This document shows positions 44,601 to 55,415 of a DNA stretch of 64,000 bases, in pieces (the first letter of the stretch is position 1; every line of letters starts with the position of its first letter). This DNA comes from Pezicula radicicola. Taxonomy: Eukaryota; Ascomycota; Leotiomycetes; Helotiales; Dermateaceae. The stretch is from positions 659,312-723,311 of the forward strand of contig PDUO01000023.1 in assembly GCA_003008705.1 (NCBI GenBank), in the 5' to 3' direction. The notes beneath the pieces were generated by a model, which was given only the letters and a program-made list of their open reading frames with translations, searched no databases and was not told the DNA's origin. The position numbers and the translations under genes were made by a program.

Positions 44601-47580
44601 GAGGTAAATGAAGGGCACTGAAAGGAGGATTTTCTCCCAAGTCTTGGTCTTGCTGTTTGAAATTACATGGTGCAGCACTATTCAATCTGGGGGCGGTAGC
44701 CTGTAACCTTCGAATTGCATAGCGCTGAAAGAGAATATTAAGCCCTGTATCTTAGTGACATGGTTAATTTTTATGTGACCTGCGGCTCGAGGGCTCCCTG
44801 TGATGTTGCACAGACGCAGACGAAAATCCAACAGTGCAGTCACTTTCCTCCCACTCCATATCAACAACTCCCACACCAAACCGATCGTAGACCACCTTGA
44901 CGTAACGAGCAAACAATCACATCCCGCGTATTCAGAAGCATCCAGAACGATACACATATACGATACATCGAAACTACATCGACGACTGTCAACAGCCAAC
45001 AGTCACAGCAGAGGAACTGCAGGCTGAGACACCTACATAGTCTTTGACCGTTGATCGACCGCAGCATTTGTGTGACATACAATACACTGTCACCAGTAAT
45101 ATCTTGTATTGTCTAATATGCCAACGTGGAGGAGTACAGGAAGAAGTGAGTAGATGGATTTCCGCAGACCATGCCCAATCACAGTCAATGTGAGTTACGA
45201 CACGACTCCTCGTTGTCTCTCACGTCGAGAGAAACTATTGCGTGGGTAAGTAGGATGCTCGCTGAGATCAACATGGCATCTACACGACTCTTCCTAGCCT
45301 TTTTCCTGCACTTGAAGATTCTAACAGAGATGGCTTCTTACTGTTGGGGATAAAGACGCGATATTGCAAGCTCCACTATGTAGCAACGCCAACAACAACA
45401 CGTCTCAGTATACCCAACTCCCAAAGACACCAATAGGACAATCCCATCCTCTCTTCATCTCCCTCCTCTCTCCATCTCACATGCCATCCTAGCCTCAACC
45501 AATCCAGCCTCACAATTTCATCACCTCTAGGATAATCATAATCTTCGACAGGATCCTGCCAACGTACCGCAACCTCGTCGAAAAATTTCTCATTTACGCC
45601 CACCTCCACTTCAACAATGACATCCATTTCACAATCTACCTCCCTGCAGCTCTCAAGCTTTCCTAATCCTAGACCTGCAGTGATCCTACCTTGCGTCCAC
45701 CAGCATAAGATACTTGACTGCTAGTTTTAGTTGCCGACCGGAAATGAACAACTCCATCCTCTCCATCGATACAGACATCCTCTTCGAACCTTACCGGAGC
45801 TTCCCTCCTTCCAACATACACTTGACTTCCCGAATGCCTACCTACCTCCTCACACCGAACTCAACCGAAGCATCCTTCGTTCCTACTTCCGTACCACGAA
45901 CACCACGAACACGAATATTACACAAACATCACGAATACCGTACGAATATCACGACCTTACCTCAATATAACCACATGATACACTACGGTTCTGGAATGAA
46001 CGTATATACATAGACACACACTTCAACACGCGACGATACAGGTCGTTCTTTGATCAACCTTAACCTCCTTGCTTCAATACAACCACGCGATGCTACCCAA
46101 CCTTCAACTACATACACATCCACATACACATACATAAACACCCAAGAATACAAGCTATTTCAGCAGCACAAACCTTCATCTTCAAGAGCCTCATTTCTTG
46201 ATACTCAAACAAATCAAGCGCACAACCTAATCCATCCCTTTTCAATACGAATACGAACACTACCTAAGCTCTAGTAAATAATGCTCACTACCTTACACAA
46301 AATCAAAGAAGATGGATAAAACAAACCAAGTACAAAAGTCGCAATCAAACAAATATCACACTTTAGCGCAATAACATTGTTTCTTTTTTCTCTCTTGTAA
46401 AGTTCAAGCAGGAGTACTGTATTGTACTGTACAGGAGAGTTTAGCTATCTATAAATATATACATTGTGTCAACTAACTTACATTTATCTAAATCACTGTG
46501 TTTGCATACTATATCCATCTCAATCACTAAACGTACCTTACTCAGTTTCTCGATTGTCATTTCCCTCGCAACCACAGAAACATACTCACAGTTTCCCTAT
46601 AATATACTGTATCATGCATAGGCATTAACTTACCTACTACAAGCCATAAGTCCACAATTCCACGACTGACAACTCCAGCAAACCCCAACACTTGGTAACT
46701 TAAAACATATTAGAAAGCAACGACTTTTGATTCTAACTTATGCCGAAAATACGAAGGCATAATACGCGAATAAGCTCCTCCGTTCACCAATTTTTACCAA
46801 TTTTCGACTCCTACCCATCCCATCCCATCCCATTATTAATTGCCAATTTCGTGAAGAAAAGAAAAAGAAGAACCGCAATTAACATTTCCCAACCAAAGTA
46901 AACCTATCCCACCATTATTCAGCAATTTTGTAGAAAGAAAAAGAATTCGCTGGTGCCGCAATTACTGTAGCATTTCCCGACTAAAGAAAGTCCAATCCAA
47001 TCCAACCCGTCCGTAACAAGCGCCATTTCCATTTTCAAAATTCACGATGAAGATTGTTGTAGAAAAAAAGCAAAAGTAAAGTAAAGAAGGAAAGAAAAAG
47101 GACCCCAGTCGAAGAATATGTTTGATGTATTGATCGGAATATTGGTCGGGGGAGATAATGTGTCCATTCCTATCAATGTTGTGAGGCTGTCGAGGATGTC
47201 GATGGTCTGTTCATGTGTTGCTAGTTGTTGCATTGCATAGGGGGAAATGCCACGAGTCATAAAAGACCCCGATCTCATTTTCCGAATGAGATTGTGGTAT
47301 TTGTTTTTTTGGGGGGGGAAGAAATAGGTCCAGTCCACAGATGTTCCCAACGACGGAGATGGACTTTGGAGTTCTCTTTGGATCCATGCTTAAAGATGTG
47401 GAGCGAGGGGACCAGGTATCGGAGAAGCAAGCAAACAAACCCAAACCCAAACACAAACTCCAAAACACAATAATTGCTTTTTGTCCGATGTTGCGTCCGA
47501 TGTAATGCAGTCGCAGATGCAGGCAGGGTCATTTTTGAAAGATACTCCTAACTCCGTATGGCCATGATTAAAAGTGGCGA
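41615..47580. other. Large region without recognised genes
   Basis: About 6 kb. All frames are short and none shows a known domain. A TATAAAAG box-like sequence lies at about 44451. A CGGTACGGGCCGAG motif lies at about 43212 and an inverted CGTCCGTACCG at about 43680. A run of T7 then G8 lies at 47304-47318. From about 45700 to 46300 the plus strand is rich in CA and AC steps and poor in G. Noncoding RNAs or long UTRs are possible but cannot be shown from sequence alone. Confidence 0.4.
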
Positions 47581-49518
47581 TCAGAAAACAGATCTCGGGT
47601 TCGTATCAGTCTCGGAATCTTCCCCCTTGTAGAGCGTTGAAGAAGCGGTAGTTAAAGAATCGGTAGGATCGTAGTACTCGTAGACTTTATCCTTTTTACC
47701 TTTGCCACCAATAGCTGGAGCAGTAAAAGTTGAGAGCCCGGTCTTGCGATTATAGGTGTTGAAAGTAGATGCTAACCGCTTCCCGCCGCCGCCGGGAAGA
47801 TCAACGACGAAATTTGGCATCATAAATCCAGCTATGCTGCCGCGGATTTGAGACTCGAGGTCGAGGATTGTTTGGAGGGGTGTACGGAGGTCATCAATAC
47901 CTTTTACCATGTCTTGTTGGTAGACATAGTACTGTTTGCAAAGAGTTAACCAGTGCATGGTTTTGTTGGTGGGGGTACCGCTTACTGGTTGAATATTCAT
48001 GTCTGCAAGACCTCGAATTAATTTGGTCATTGTGGCAACATCATCGTTAACGCCTTTAAGCAAAACGCTTTGGTTTCTGACGACGACGCCATTTTCAAAA
48101 AGTTTTTGGGCTTTCAAGACCGGAGTCAGCATTATTTTAACATAGCCTGCTTTTGGAGCAAAAAGGAGTGAAACTCGGTGTTCCGGGAATATTGGGCGAA
48201 TAAATGAAATATATAAGAGAATACCGGATTAGTAAGAAGAAAATGAATGCGTACCTGCATTGCGAGAAGTCCAAGTTATCTCGGCGGGGTGGTTAAAGTG
48301 AGTGTGAATAGCAAGCGACTTTCCTAAGCGACGGCCTTCCCATGACAAACGAATGACTTCATTTGCCCATCCATCCGACTCATCAAGAATACGCATTGGA
48401 TTAATTGCAATACCTTTAGTAGCAAAGCGCAATCGCTTAATATGTGGGATATCTAGTAATCGCTCACCGATCCAGCGAATTTGCTCAGCTGTAAGGACGT
48501 AGGTATCACCGCCTGATACAACCACGTCTCTGATCGCGGGATTGTTTGCTATGTAGTCAATACCGGGCTGCCATTTCTTTGGGTGAGGCTTGAAAGACTC
48601 CTTAGAAACAGTTTCAGTGTCGGTACCGACTGCCCAGGACCGAGTGCAAAATCGACAGTAATGGGGACAGACATCAGTAACGAGGAATAGAACTTTGTCT
48701 GGGTATCGGTGGACGACTCCTTTTACAGGAGAGTCGTCAGCTTCATGGAGAGAATCGAGCTCAAGCTTAGGATGGTCCTTTACAAAAGTTGACTTTAAAG
48801 GAACGAATTGGCGACGGATAGGGTCCGTAAGTGGATTGTTCCAATCCGCAACGGAAAGTATGTGTGGGGCCAAGCGGATTGCCATTGGTGCGTCTTTGAT
48901 ACCTGTAAGTCGAGAACATGGAGTTAGTTTTCTTATTCCGCAGATTTCAGGAATGAGGAGCAGTAATCCCCAGAATGGATAAGCTCCGAATTTCTACTTA
49001 CCGTCCAAGACATCTTTGATGAAAGCTTCAGAAGATCGGAGGTGTTCATACTCTGGGCTCACGGGTATGGTCTCAGGTAGGACCTCTTTTAAAAAGGCTG
49101 CAAGTGCCGGCGGACCGTTGATAGTATTCCTCAGCTGCACATGGTTCTCAGTTGGATAACGTTTAATATCAGATGTTGTGATTCTTACCTGAAAGCTATG
49201 ATTCAAGAACACTTCCTTGGGTACATCTTGCCATCGGGGTATCTTTTGCCAGTAAAGAGGTTCTTCAACTTCCATCTCGTAATACGACCCACGTCTCTGG
49301 GCTGATTTCTGATAAAATTGTGGCGGTTCATGGTAGACAGGAGGAACATAATCCTCTCTGACAGCTTCTACTGCTGCTGCTTGAAGGTGAGTCTTTCCTG
49401 AGTGGATCGATCTTGAAGTAACTAGAGACAGTCTTTGACGACGCGACTTCAAAGCTGCACTTCGGTGGGCAATGTGGAGAGCTGAGCTTGCTCGGCGTGT
49501 TGCCAGAATGGGCAACAT
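47581..49518 (-). CDS. Lysine 2,3-aminomutase-like radical SAM protein (KamA family)
   Basis: Radical SAM/PLP aminomutase, 576 aa, three minus-strand exons: 49518-49002, 48902-48255 and 48146-47581. Both introns are phase 1. The start at 49518 (MLPILATRRASSALHIAHR) gives a clear mitochondrial-type presequence rich in Arg, Ser and Ala. The frame is open further upstream but without such character. The iron-sulfur motif is CPHYCRFC (C251, C255, C258). Family hallmarks follow: VVSGGD, HFNHPAEIT, VVVRNQSVLLKGVND and the PLP-site LPGGGGK. KamA enzymes interconvert L-lysine and L-beta-lysine. The role in fungi is not established, and an internal active-site comparison would be needed to claim lysine specificity. 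KamA is chiefly bacterial, so ancient transfer is likely, followed by gain of introns and a targeting peptide. Confidence 0.9.
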
Positions 49519-50750
49519 GGTCGAAGTTCTGCTGTAGAAAGGTAAATACCAAGACAGGTAGTTGACTGTTGAAGATGGAGGCTTCCTGTTGTGGCGAGGA
49601 GGAATACTGTTATGTAAAGAAGATGGAGAAAGGATTGTCGCAAGTGGCTGGATCACAGGCTGATGCTGCTGATGATTGTAACACGCTGGAAGATGAATGG
49701 GAGAATTGGACTTGAATGGTTCCAGTCTCCCTGTTGGTGTTTCTGAAACCAACAAAATACAACTTCTATAATGGATAAAGTTGGAAGAGGGTGGCGTTCA
49801 TATTTGTAGTAAAAGCGACTAGACGTAATCACCATAAGCAACCACGAATAGGAAATGTAATGTACATGTTCTTCCCGATGCCATGCCTTAGCATCTGCCA
49901 AGAGACAGGTTCTCTCAGTCAAGGCTTCTTCACCGACTTTGTCAAAGGAAGATGATCCTCTGCAGCGAGCGTTCCATATAGCTTAGCCCCCATCAGCTGG
50001 TATGTTTTAGAAAGAGTCAATTGGGTACATTTGGGTGGTTTCTTTTTCTTTTTTCTGTCCTTGCACACGAAGATTGATGGATTGCATGCTGGCATGACGA
50101 ATCAAGCGAGTCTAAGAGCGCCTTCAACTAAGGCTGGCTTTAGAATGGAATTACTTGATTTTGCGGGGACTGAAGACTTCCCACGTACCAGGTAATTCAC
50201 AAGGGGATGGGTATCCGATTCAATGACAGCGCCTTTTGGTCAGAAAATAAGGCCACTGGAAAACGATATCCCAACTTTGGGCAGTCACTTCCTAGGATCA
50301 GCCAATGCATAGTGTTACCATACGATCTTTGAAGATTGAGTTGGGTGCAGGGAATTGCTTCGAAATGCAGGGATTTGTCAGAGCAAATCCGCACTACGGT
50401 TGCATATCATAGCGGCACTACTCGGTTCAACGGCCGAAAAAATGAAATGTGATAAAAGCATCTTGGTGTCACAGGTGCAGTAACGGAGTCGCAGAATGCA
50501 GAATGCAGAAGGCAAATAGCGAGCATCTAGTAAGTATGAGACTAGACTATGTCATCTTGAAATCAGGACGGGAAGCAGTGAACGTAGATGCCAGGCTCCA
50601 ATGAGAATAAGGCAGGGAATATCAATTCTCTACGAAGGAGGCGGAATATGCCATAAATGACTTGGAAACTTTCCATGGCGTATAGCTGTGCGTGTGTGCT
50701 TCAAGTTGTCGAACGCACTACAGTACCACAGAAATAGCAAAAAAGAAAAG

Positions 50751-50806
50751 GCAAAATGCAAAATGCAAAATGCAAAATGCAAAATGCAAAACGTAAAATG
50801 TAAAAT
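50751..50806 (+). repeat. Heptanucleotide tandem repeat (GCAAAAT)n
   Basis: Five exact GCAAAAT units (50751-50785) are followed by three degenerate units to about 50806. On the minus strand it encodes low-complexity FAFCILHF-type frames that are artefacts. Confidence 0.9.
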
Positions 50807-50940
50807 AGCGGCAGGCATGCATTATGGCTCGCAAGCTGTTTGCTGACGCGGAAAGATCTGCATGAAGACTCATTTGAAGATGGGCAAAATGAAGAACATA
50901 CATCTAGTGCATGCCAACTATGTGTCTTTGCGTTCGAGGC

Positions 50941-51171
50941 TTAGGGCTTTGGTCGTCCCCGCCGAATCAGAGGCCTGCTTGTTACCCAGGGAGCCAACTC
51001 AACCGAATAAACATGTGGATAAGAGGCCAACATGTTAGTCAAAGCAAGCCCGGGGGAGCCATATGCTATACCGCCTAGTTGTAAAGCATTTGTCGCAGCT
51101 GCTGGGGCTTGGCTGTTGAGGGGTTGAGAAAAAGAAACGACGATAGCGACGGCGATGTGTTGTAGGTGCAT
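50941..51171 (-). CDS. Possible small secreted protein
   Basis: Frame of 76 aa from ATG 51171. The first about 20 residues (MHLQHIAVAIVVSFSQ) could be a weak signal peptide, followed by an Ala-rich part and a basic end. It has no Cys pairs and no known motif. Two overlapping frames on the same strand are of similar length. This is at the level of chance, but it is listed because small secreted genes are easily missed. Confidence 0.15.
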   Translation of the reverse strand: MHLQHIAVAIVVSFSQPLNSQAPAAATNALQLGGIAYGSPGLALTNMLASYPHVYSVELAPWVTSRPLIRRGRPKP

Positions 51172-51830
51172 GAAGGCGAGATTCGTGCGTTTGGGACGGA
51201 GATGCAGTGCAGTACGAGTAAGGTACAGACATAATGGAGACGAAATGAAAGGAGCAAAGGGGGCCGGTGCAGCTTCTTATAGACACAGACAATGTGTCTA
51301 AGATCCATCATCCATGGCTTTGCTTGAACTCTGTTCCATTCGCAGAACACGGGGGAGAAGCAGAAGAAGAAGAAGGGGGAAGTGACATGTTCTTTGCGTT
51401 AATTTCCGTGGACATCGAAAGTCTATCGCCGTGATACCGTACCTACCTACCTACCTACTGTAATGTAGTGTAGTGTAGATTAAGGTATTTTGATGCAAGT
51501 GCAACTGGCCGTTGAAGAAAAAAAGCGTGGGTTCTCATGTTCTCGAAGACTTCCTTTACGGCTGCCCACATTTCTCTCAACCACACGTGATCCGGTCAAG
51601 CGAAACGAGATGAAGTCGGAGCGAGGTCCCAGAGTTGCTGCTAGTCCCTTTCGTCTTAGTGCATTTTGGGATTTGGAGAGCCTCCTCATCCATCCGACCT
51701 TCGTTTCTCCAATTGCAAAAGAGTTGAAGGTTCATACCACAACACCAACCACCAACCACCATCTCCTCTCCCTCAATTGCCTTCGCAATTGTTTCTTTTC
51801 CCTCTCCCTAATTCATACACACTGGTCACC

Positions 51831-54110
51831 ATGTTCAGAAACGCTCTCCGACAGTCCAGCCGGACGGTGGGCGCAATCTCTGCGTCGGGCAGAATCGCTG
51901 CAGTACGTATCCAAATCCACCATCAATATCAACCCCAAAGCATCTCTAGCAGAGCTCAATGGCCTACGACCGCATTTCAAACATCAATTGGGGCATTGAT
52001 GCGATGGATGTCGATGGCGTTGAGCTCGGGGGGAAGCTGTCAACAGCTCCTGTGATGGGTTTTCGGACTTCGGCTAACGTAGCTTTTTCTGACAGGGACG
52101 AACTGCCGCACCAGCAGCATTCAACGCTGCGTCAAAGCAAGTCCGAACATACGCTGAAGCAAAGGCATCGCCGACCGAGGTATCATCAATTCTCGAACAA
52201 AGAATTCGTGGTGTCCAGGAGGAGTCCGGTCTTGCCGAGACCGGACGTGTTCTGTCTGTCGGGTACGTCGCTCAACGATGCACTATCTCGAGCACAACAG
52301 CTATCGATGGGCAAACGGATATGGGATCAACATGCTAACTGTGATACATAGTGATGGTATTGCTCGTGTCCATGGTATGAACAATGTCCAAGCTGAGGAG
52401 CTTGTCGAGTAAGTTTTCACCCATGACAAGGAGCAGCATACAAGGGCTTATGAACAACACAGGTTCGCATCCGGTGTCAAGGGCATGTGCATGAACCTCG
52501 AGGCTGGCCAGGTCGGTGTGGTGCTTTTCGGTTCTGATCGTTTGGTCAAGGAAGGCGAGACTGTCAAGCGTACCGGAGAGATTGTAAGTTCTCATAATCA
52601 TTATCAAGTACGCAGGCCGCTTATACTACTGTAGGTCGATGTTCCTGTAGGACCTGAGCTTCTCGGCCGTGTCGTTGACGCTCTCGGAAACCCAATTGAT
52701 GGAAAGGGTCCCATTAAGACCAAGGAGAAGCGCCGTGCTCAATTGAAGGCTCCAGGTATTCTTCCCCGACACTCTGTCAACCAGCCCGTACAGACTGGTC
52801 TCAAGTCAGTTGATGCAATGGTTCCCATCGGACGTGGTCAGCGTGAGTTGATCATTGGTGATCGTCAAACCGGAAAGACTGCCGTTGCCCTCGATGCCAT
52901 GCTCAACCAGAAGAGATGGAACGACGGAAACGACGAGTCCAAGAAGCTTTACTGTGTGTACGTCGCTGTTGGACAGAAGCGATCCACCGTTGCCCAGCTT
53001 GTTAAGACCCTCGAGGAGAACGACGCCATGAAGTACTCCATCGTCGTTGCTGCCACCGCCTCAGAGGCCGCTCCTCTCCAATATATTGCCCCCTTCACTG
53101 GTGTACGTATAGTGGGAGCACTTTCATTCCTATTCCGGAGTATTTTAAGAGGAGTTCCTCTTGAGACATCCCCTTTCAAGATGTTTTCTCTCGAGACATG
53201 TCTCAGGAGCAACAACTCCAAATCCCCTACAGAAGAAGTAATTGCTAACTCCCCATTTACCCCAGACTTCAATGGGAGAGTGGTTTCGTGATAATGGCAA
53301 GCACGCCGTCATCATCTTCGACGATCTTTCCAAGCAGGCCGTCGCATACCGTCAAATGTCTCTCCTTCTCCGTCGCCCACCCGGACGTGAGGCTTACCCC
53401 GGTGATGTTTTCTACCTCCACTCTCGTCTCCTCGAGCGTGCCGCCAAGATGAGCGACAAGCACGGTGGTGGATCTCTTACTGCCCTTCCCATCATTGAGA
53501 CCCAGGGTGGAGATGTGTCAGCTTATATCCCAACCAACGTTATTTCCATCACCGACGGACAAATTTTCTTGGAGGCCGAACTTTTCTACAAGGGTATCCG
53601 ACCTGCGATTAACGTCGGTCTCTCTGTGTCCCGTGTCGGTTCCGCTGCCCAACTTAAGGCCATGAAGCAAGTCGCTGGTTCCCTGAAGCTTTTCTTGGCC
53701 CAATACCGTGAAGTTGCTGCCTTCGCCCAATTCGGTTCGGATTTGGACGCTGCTACCAAGCAAACCCTGAACCGTGGTGAACGTGTAAGTTTTCCCCTGC
53801 ACCATGAACAGCCCTCGCAGATTGACAGAAGCTAACTCATCCGCAATAGTTGACCGAGCTCCTCAAGCAAAAGCAATACTCACCTATGGCCGTTAACGAG
53901 ATGGTTCCTCTTATTTACGCTGGTGTCAACGGTCACCTCGACTCTGTCCCTGTCAACAAGATTCTGACATGGGAGGCTGACTTTATCGCACACTTGAAGA
54001 CCAACGAATCAGATCTGTTGGCAACCATTGATAAGGAGGGTGCGTTGAGCAAGGACTTGGAGGCCAGATTGAAGGATGTTGTCACCACATTCACCAAGGC
54101 TTTCCTATAA
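51831..54110 (+). CDS. ATP1: Mitochondrial ATP synthase F1 subunit alpha
   Basis: Alpha subunit of the F1 ATP synthase in the mitochondrial matrix, 554 aa, the normal length for fungi. Seven exons: 51831-51902, 52096-52262, 52352-52408, 52463-52583, 52635-53102, 53266-53784 and 53850-54110. The N-terminus [18 protein letters not shown] is a presequence. The mature protein probably begins near [17 protein letters not shown]. The Walker A motif GDRQTGKT lies at 214-221. Other landmarks are [38 protein letters not shown] across intron 5, and the end [12 protein letters not shown]. The non-catalytic nucleotide site is formed by this subunit. Introns of 193 and 163 nt (1 and 5) are longer than the others. 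Its high GC at third positions compared with flanking genes fits strong expression. Confidence 0.98.
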
Positions 54111-55415
54111 ACATCACGCAAAAAGTAACCGTTTCTTTTGTTGGGTGATGGAGGGATGTATTAAGCAGATTTGTGATGACAGCGGATGAAGGCTCCGGTG
54201 GGGTGATGGCTGCTGCTTGATAGATAGTGAGAGCTGTGTGTAAAATAGATCCGCTCGATTCTTTCTATTCCCATTTGCCATTAATGCCTTTTCTTGTATA
54301 CCTATATTTCCCCAATGGGGTGTCTTTATGCATGTGACTTATACCTTAAGCTGCAGTTTCTTCAACCTTCAATTGTCTCGGATCAATGATGTTGGCACTC
54401 GACTTAAGTCGTGTTGAGGAACTATAATACCATAGCACACAGTAGGTATAGAATAAACCCATTAGTAAGATATGAAAATATAGTATCTTACTTTATCAAG
54501 TACTATACTTATACTCTATACAGAATATATTAAAGTATTTATAAAAAGCCCTAGTAGATAGAAAGATAGAAAGATAGAAAGAAAGAGAAAAGGGGAGAGG
54601 TTTAAGATTAACTATAATGACTTTACGCTTAAGATAGAGTAGAGTAGAGCAAAGTATAAGCTTTAAGTAGATTATATAGGATATATTTAATTACCTTTAT
54701 ATATTAAAGTACGTATTAATATTAGCTAGGTTTGTTAGGTAGGTAGGTAGGTAGGTAGATATAGAGGAGTTAGGTAGATAGATAGATAGTTATTATTGCC
54801 TTGGGTCTTACTAGGGCATATAAGTAAGGGAGGTTAAGGATACAGAGATAGTTTTATAGCGTATTTTACGTGATTGAACCAGGGCGGCAATTACTTTCAT
54901 ACGCACACTATTTCTATTTCTATTTCTATTTCATTTCTATTCATTCATTATTACATTAATTGGTCTGTCTATCCACCTAATAGTTCTCATTTCCAGTTCC
55001 ATTCGTTGTAAAGTACCAACTCCATACGACAAAGAAGAGACGAACGGAAACATAGGTGGAGATCATTGATTACAGTTGAATCAACATATCAGGGGCCGTA
55101 TCATTATAAAGACAGGAAATTCTCGACAAGAAAATAGAACCAGACCATTATACCCGCCAAGATCCAGCTATGAAAGAAAGGAATGTAAAGATTGTGCGCG
55201 AAAGCGGAAGAAAGATGAGGAGCGTATCGTTGCTGAGTGCAACATGGGTATCATTAGACATGAAATCATAAAGCATAAACAGCCACCGTGAAAAGATTCT
55301 AAGGTTCGAAGTTGGAGTGGATGAGGACGAGATGGGGAGATATGCAATTGCCGCAAGTCAAAACGGATAGTGAATTATGGCGAAAAAGAGTTGAGGAATG
55401 ATCAGGTATCGCACT
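54111..55415. other. ATP1 3' region and AT-rich simple-repeat patch
   Basis: About 330 bases of probable ATP1 3' UTR lead into an AT-rich patch (about 54420-54860). The patch has tetranucleotide-type runs: GAAAGATA near 54565, GGTA at about 54738-54757 and GATA near 54775. A TTTCTA run follows near 54910-54945. Together they look like decayed simple repeats between converging genes. No gene is supported. Confidence 0.5.

Larger units (their letters stand above)
49519..51830. other. Divergent intergenic region between aminomutase and ATP1 genes
   Basis: About 2.3 kb between divergent start codons. Pyrimidine-rich leader sequence precedes ATP1 from about 51720. A CCTA/TACC tetranucleotide run and a TGTAG run occur near 51440-51480. 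The only possible genic items are the heptamer repeat at 50751 and the small frame at 50941. Confidence 0.5.

Noticed and set aside
50630..50903. Minus-strand frames rich in FAFCILHF
   Set aside because: They are translations of the GCAAAAT tandem repeat, not genes.
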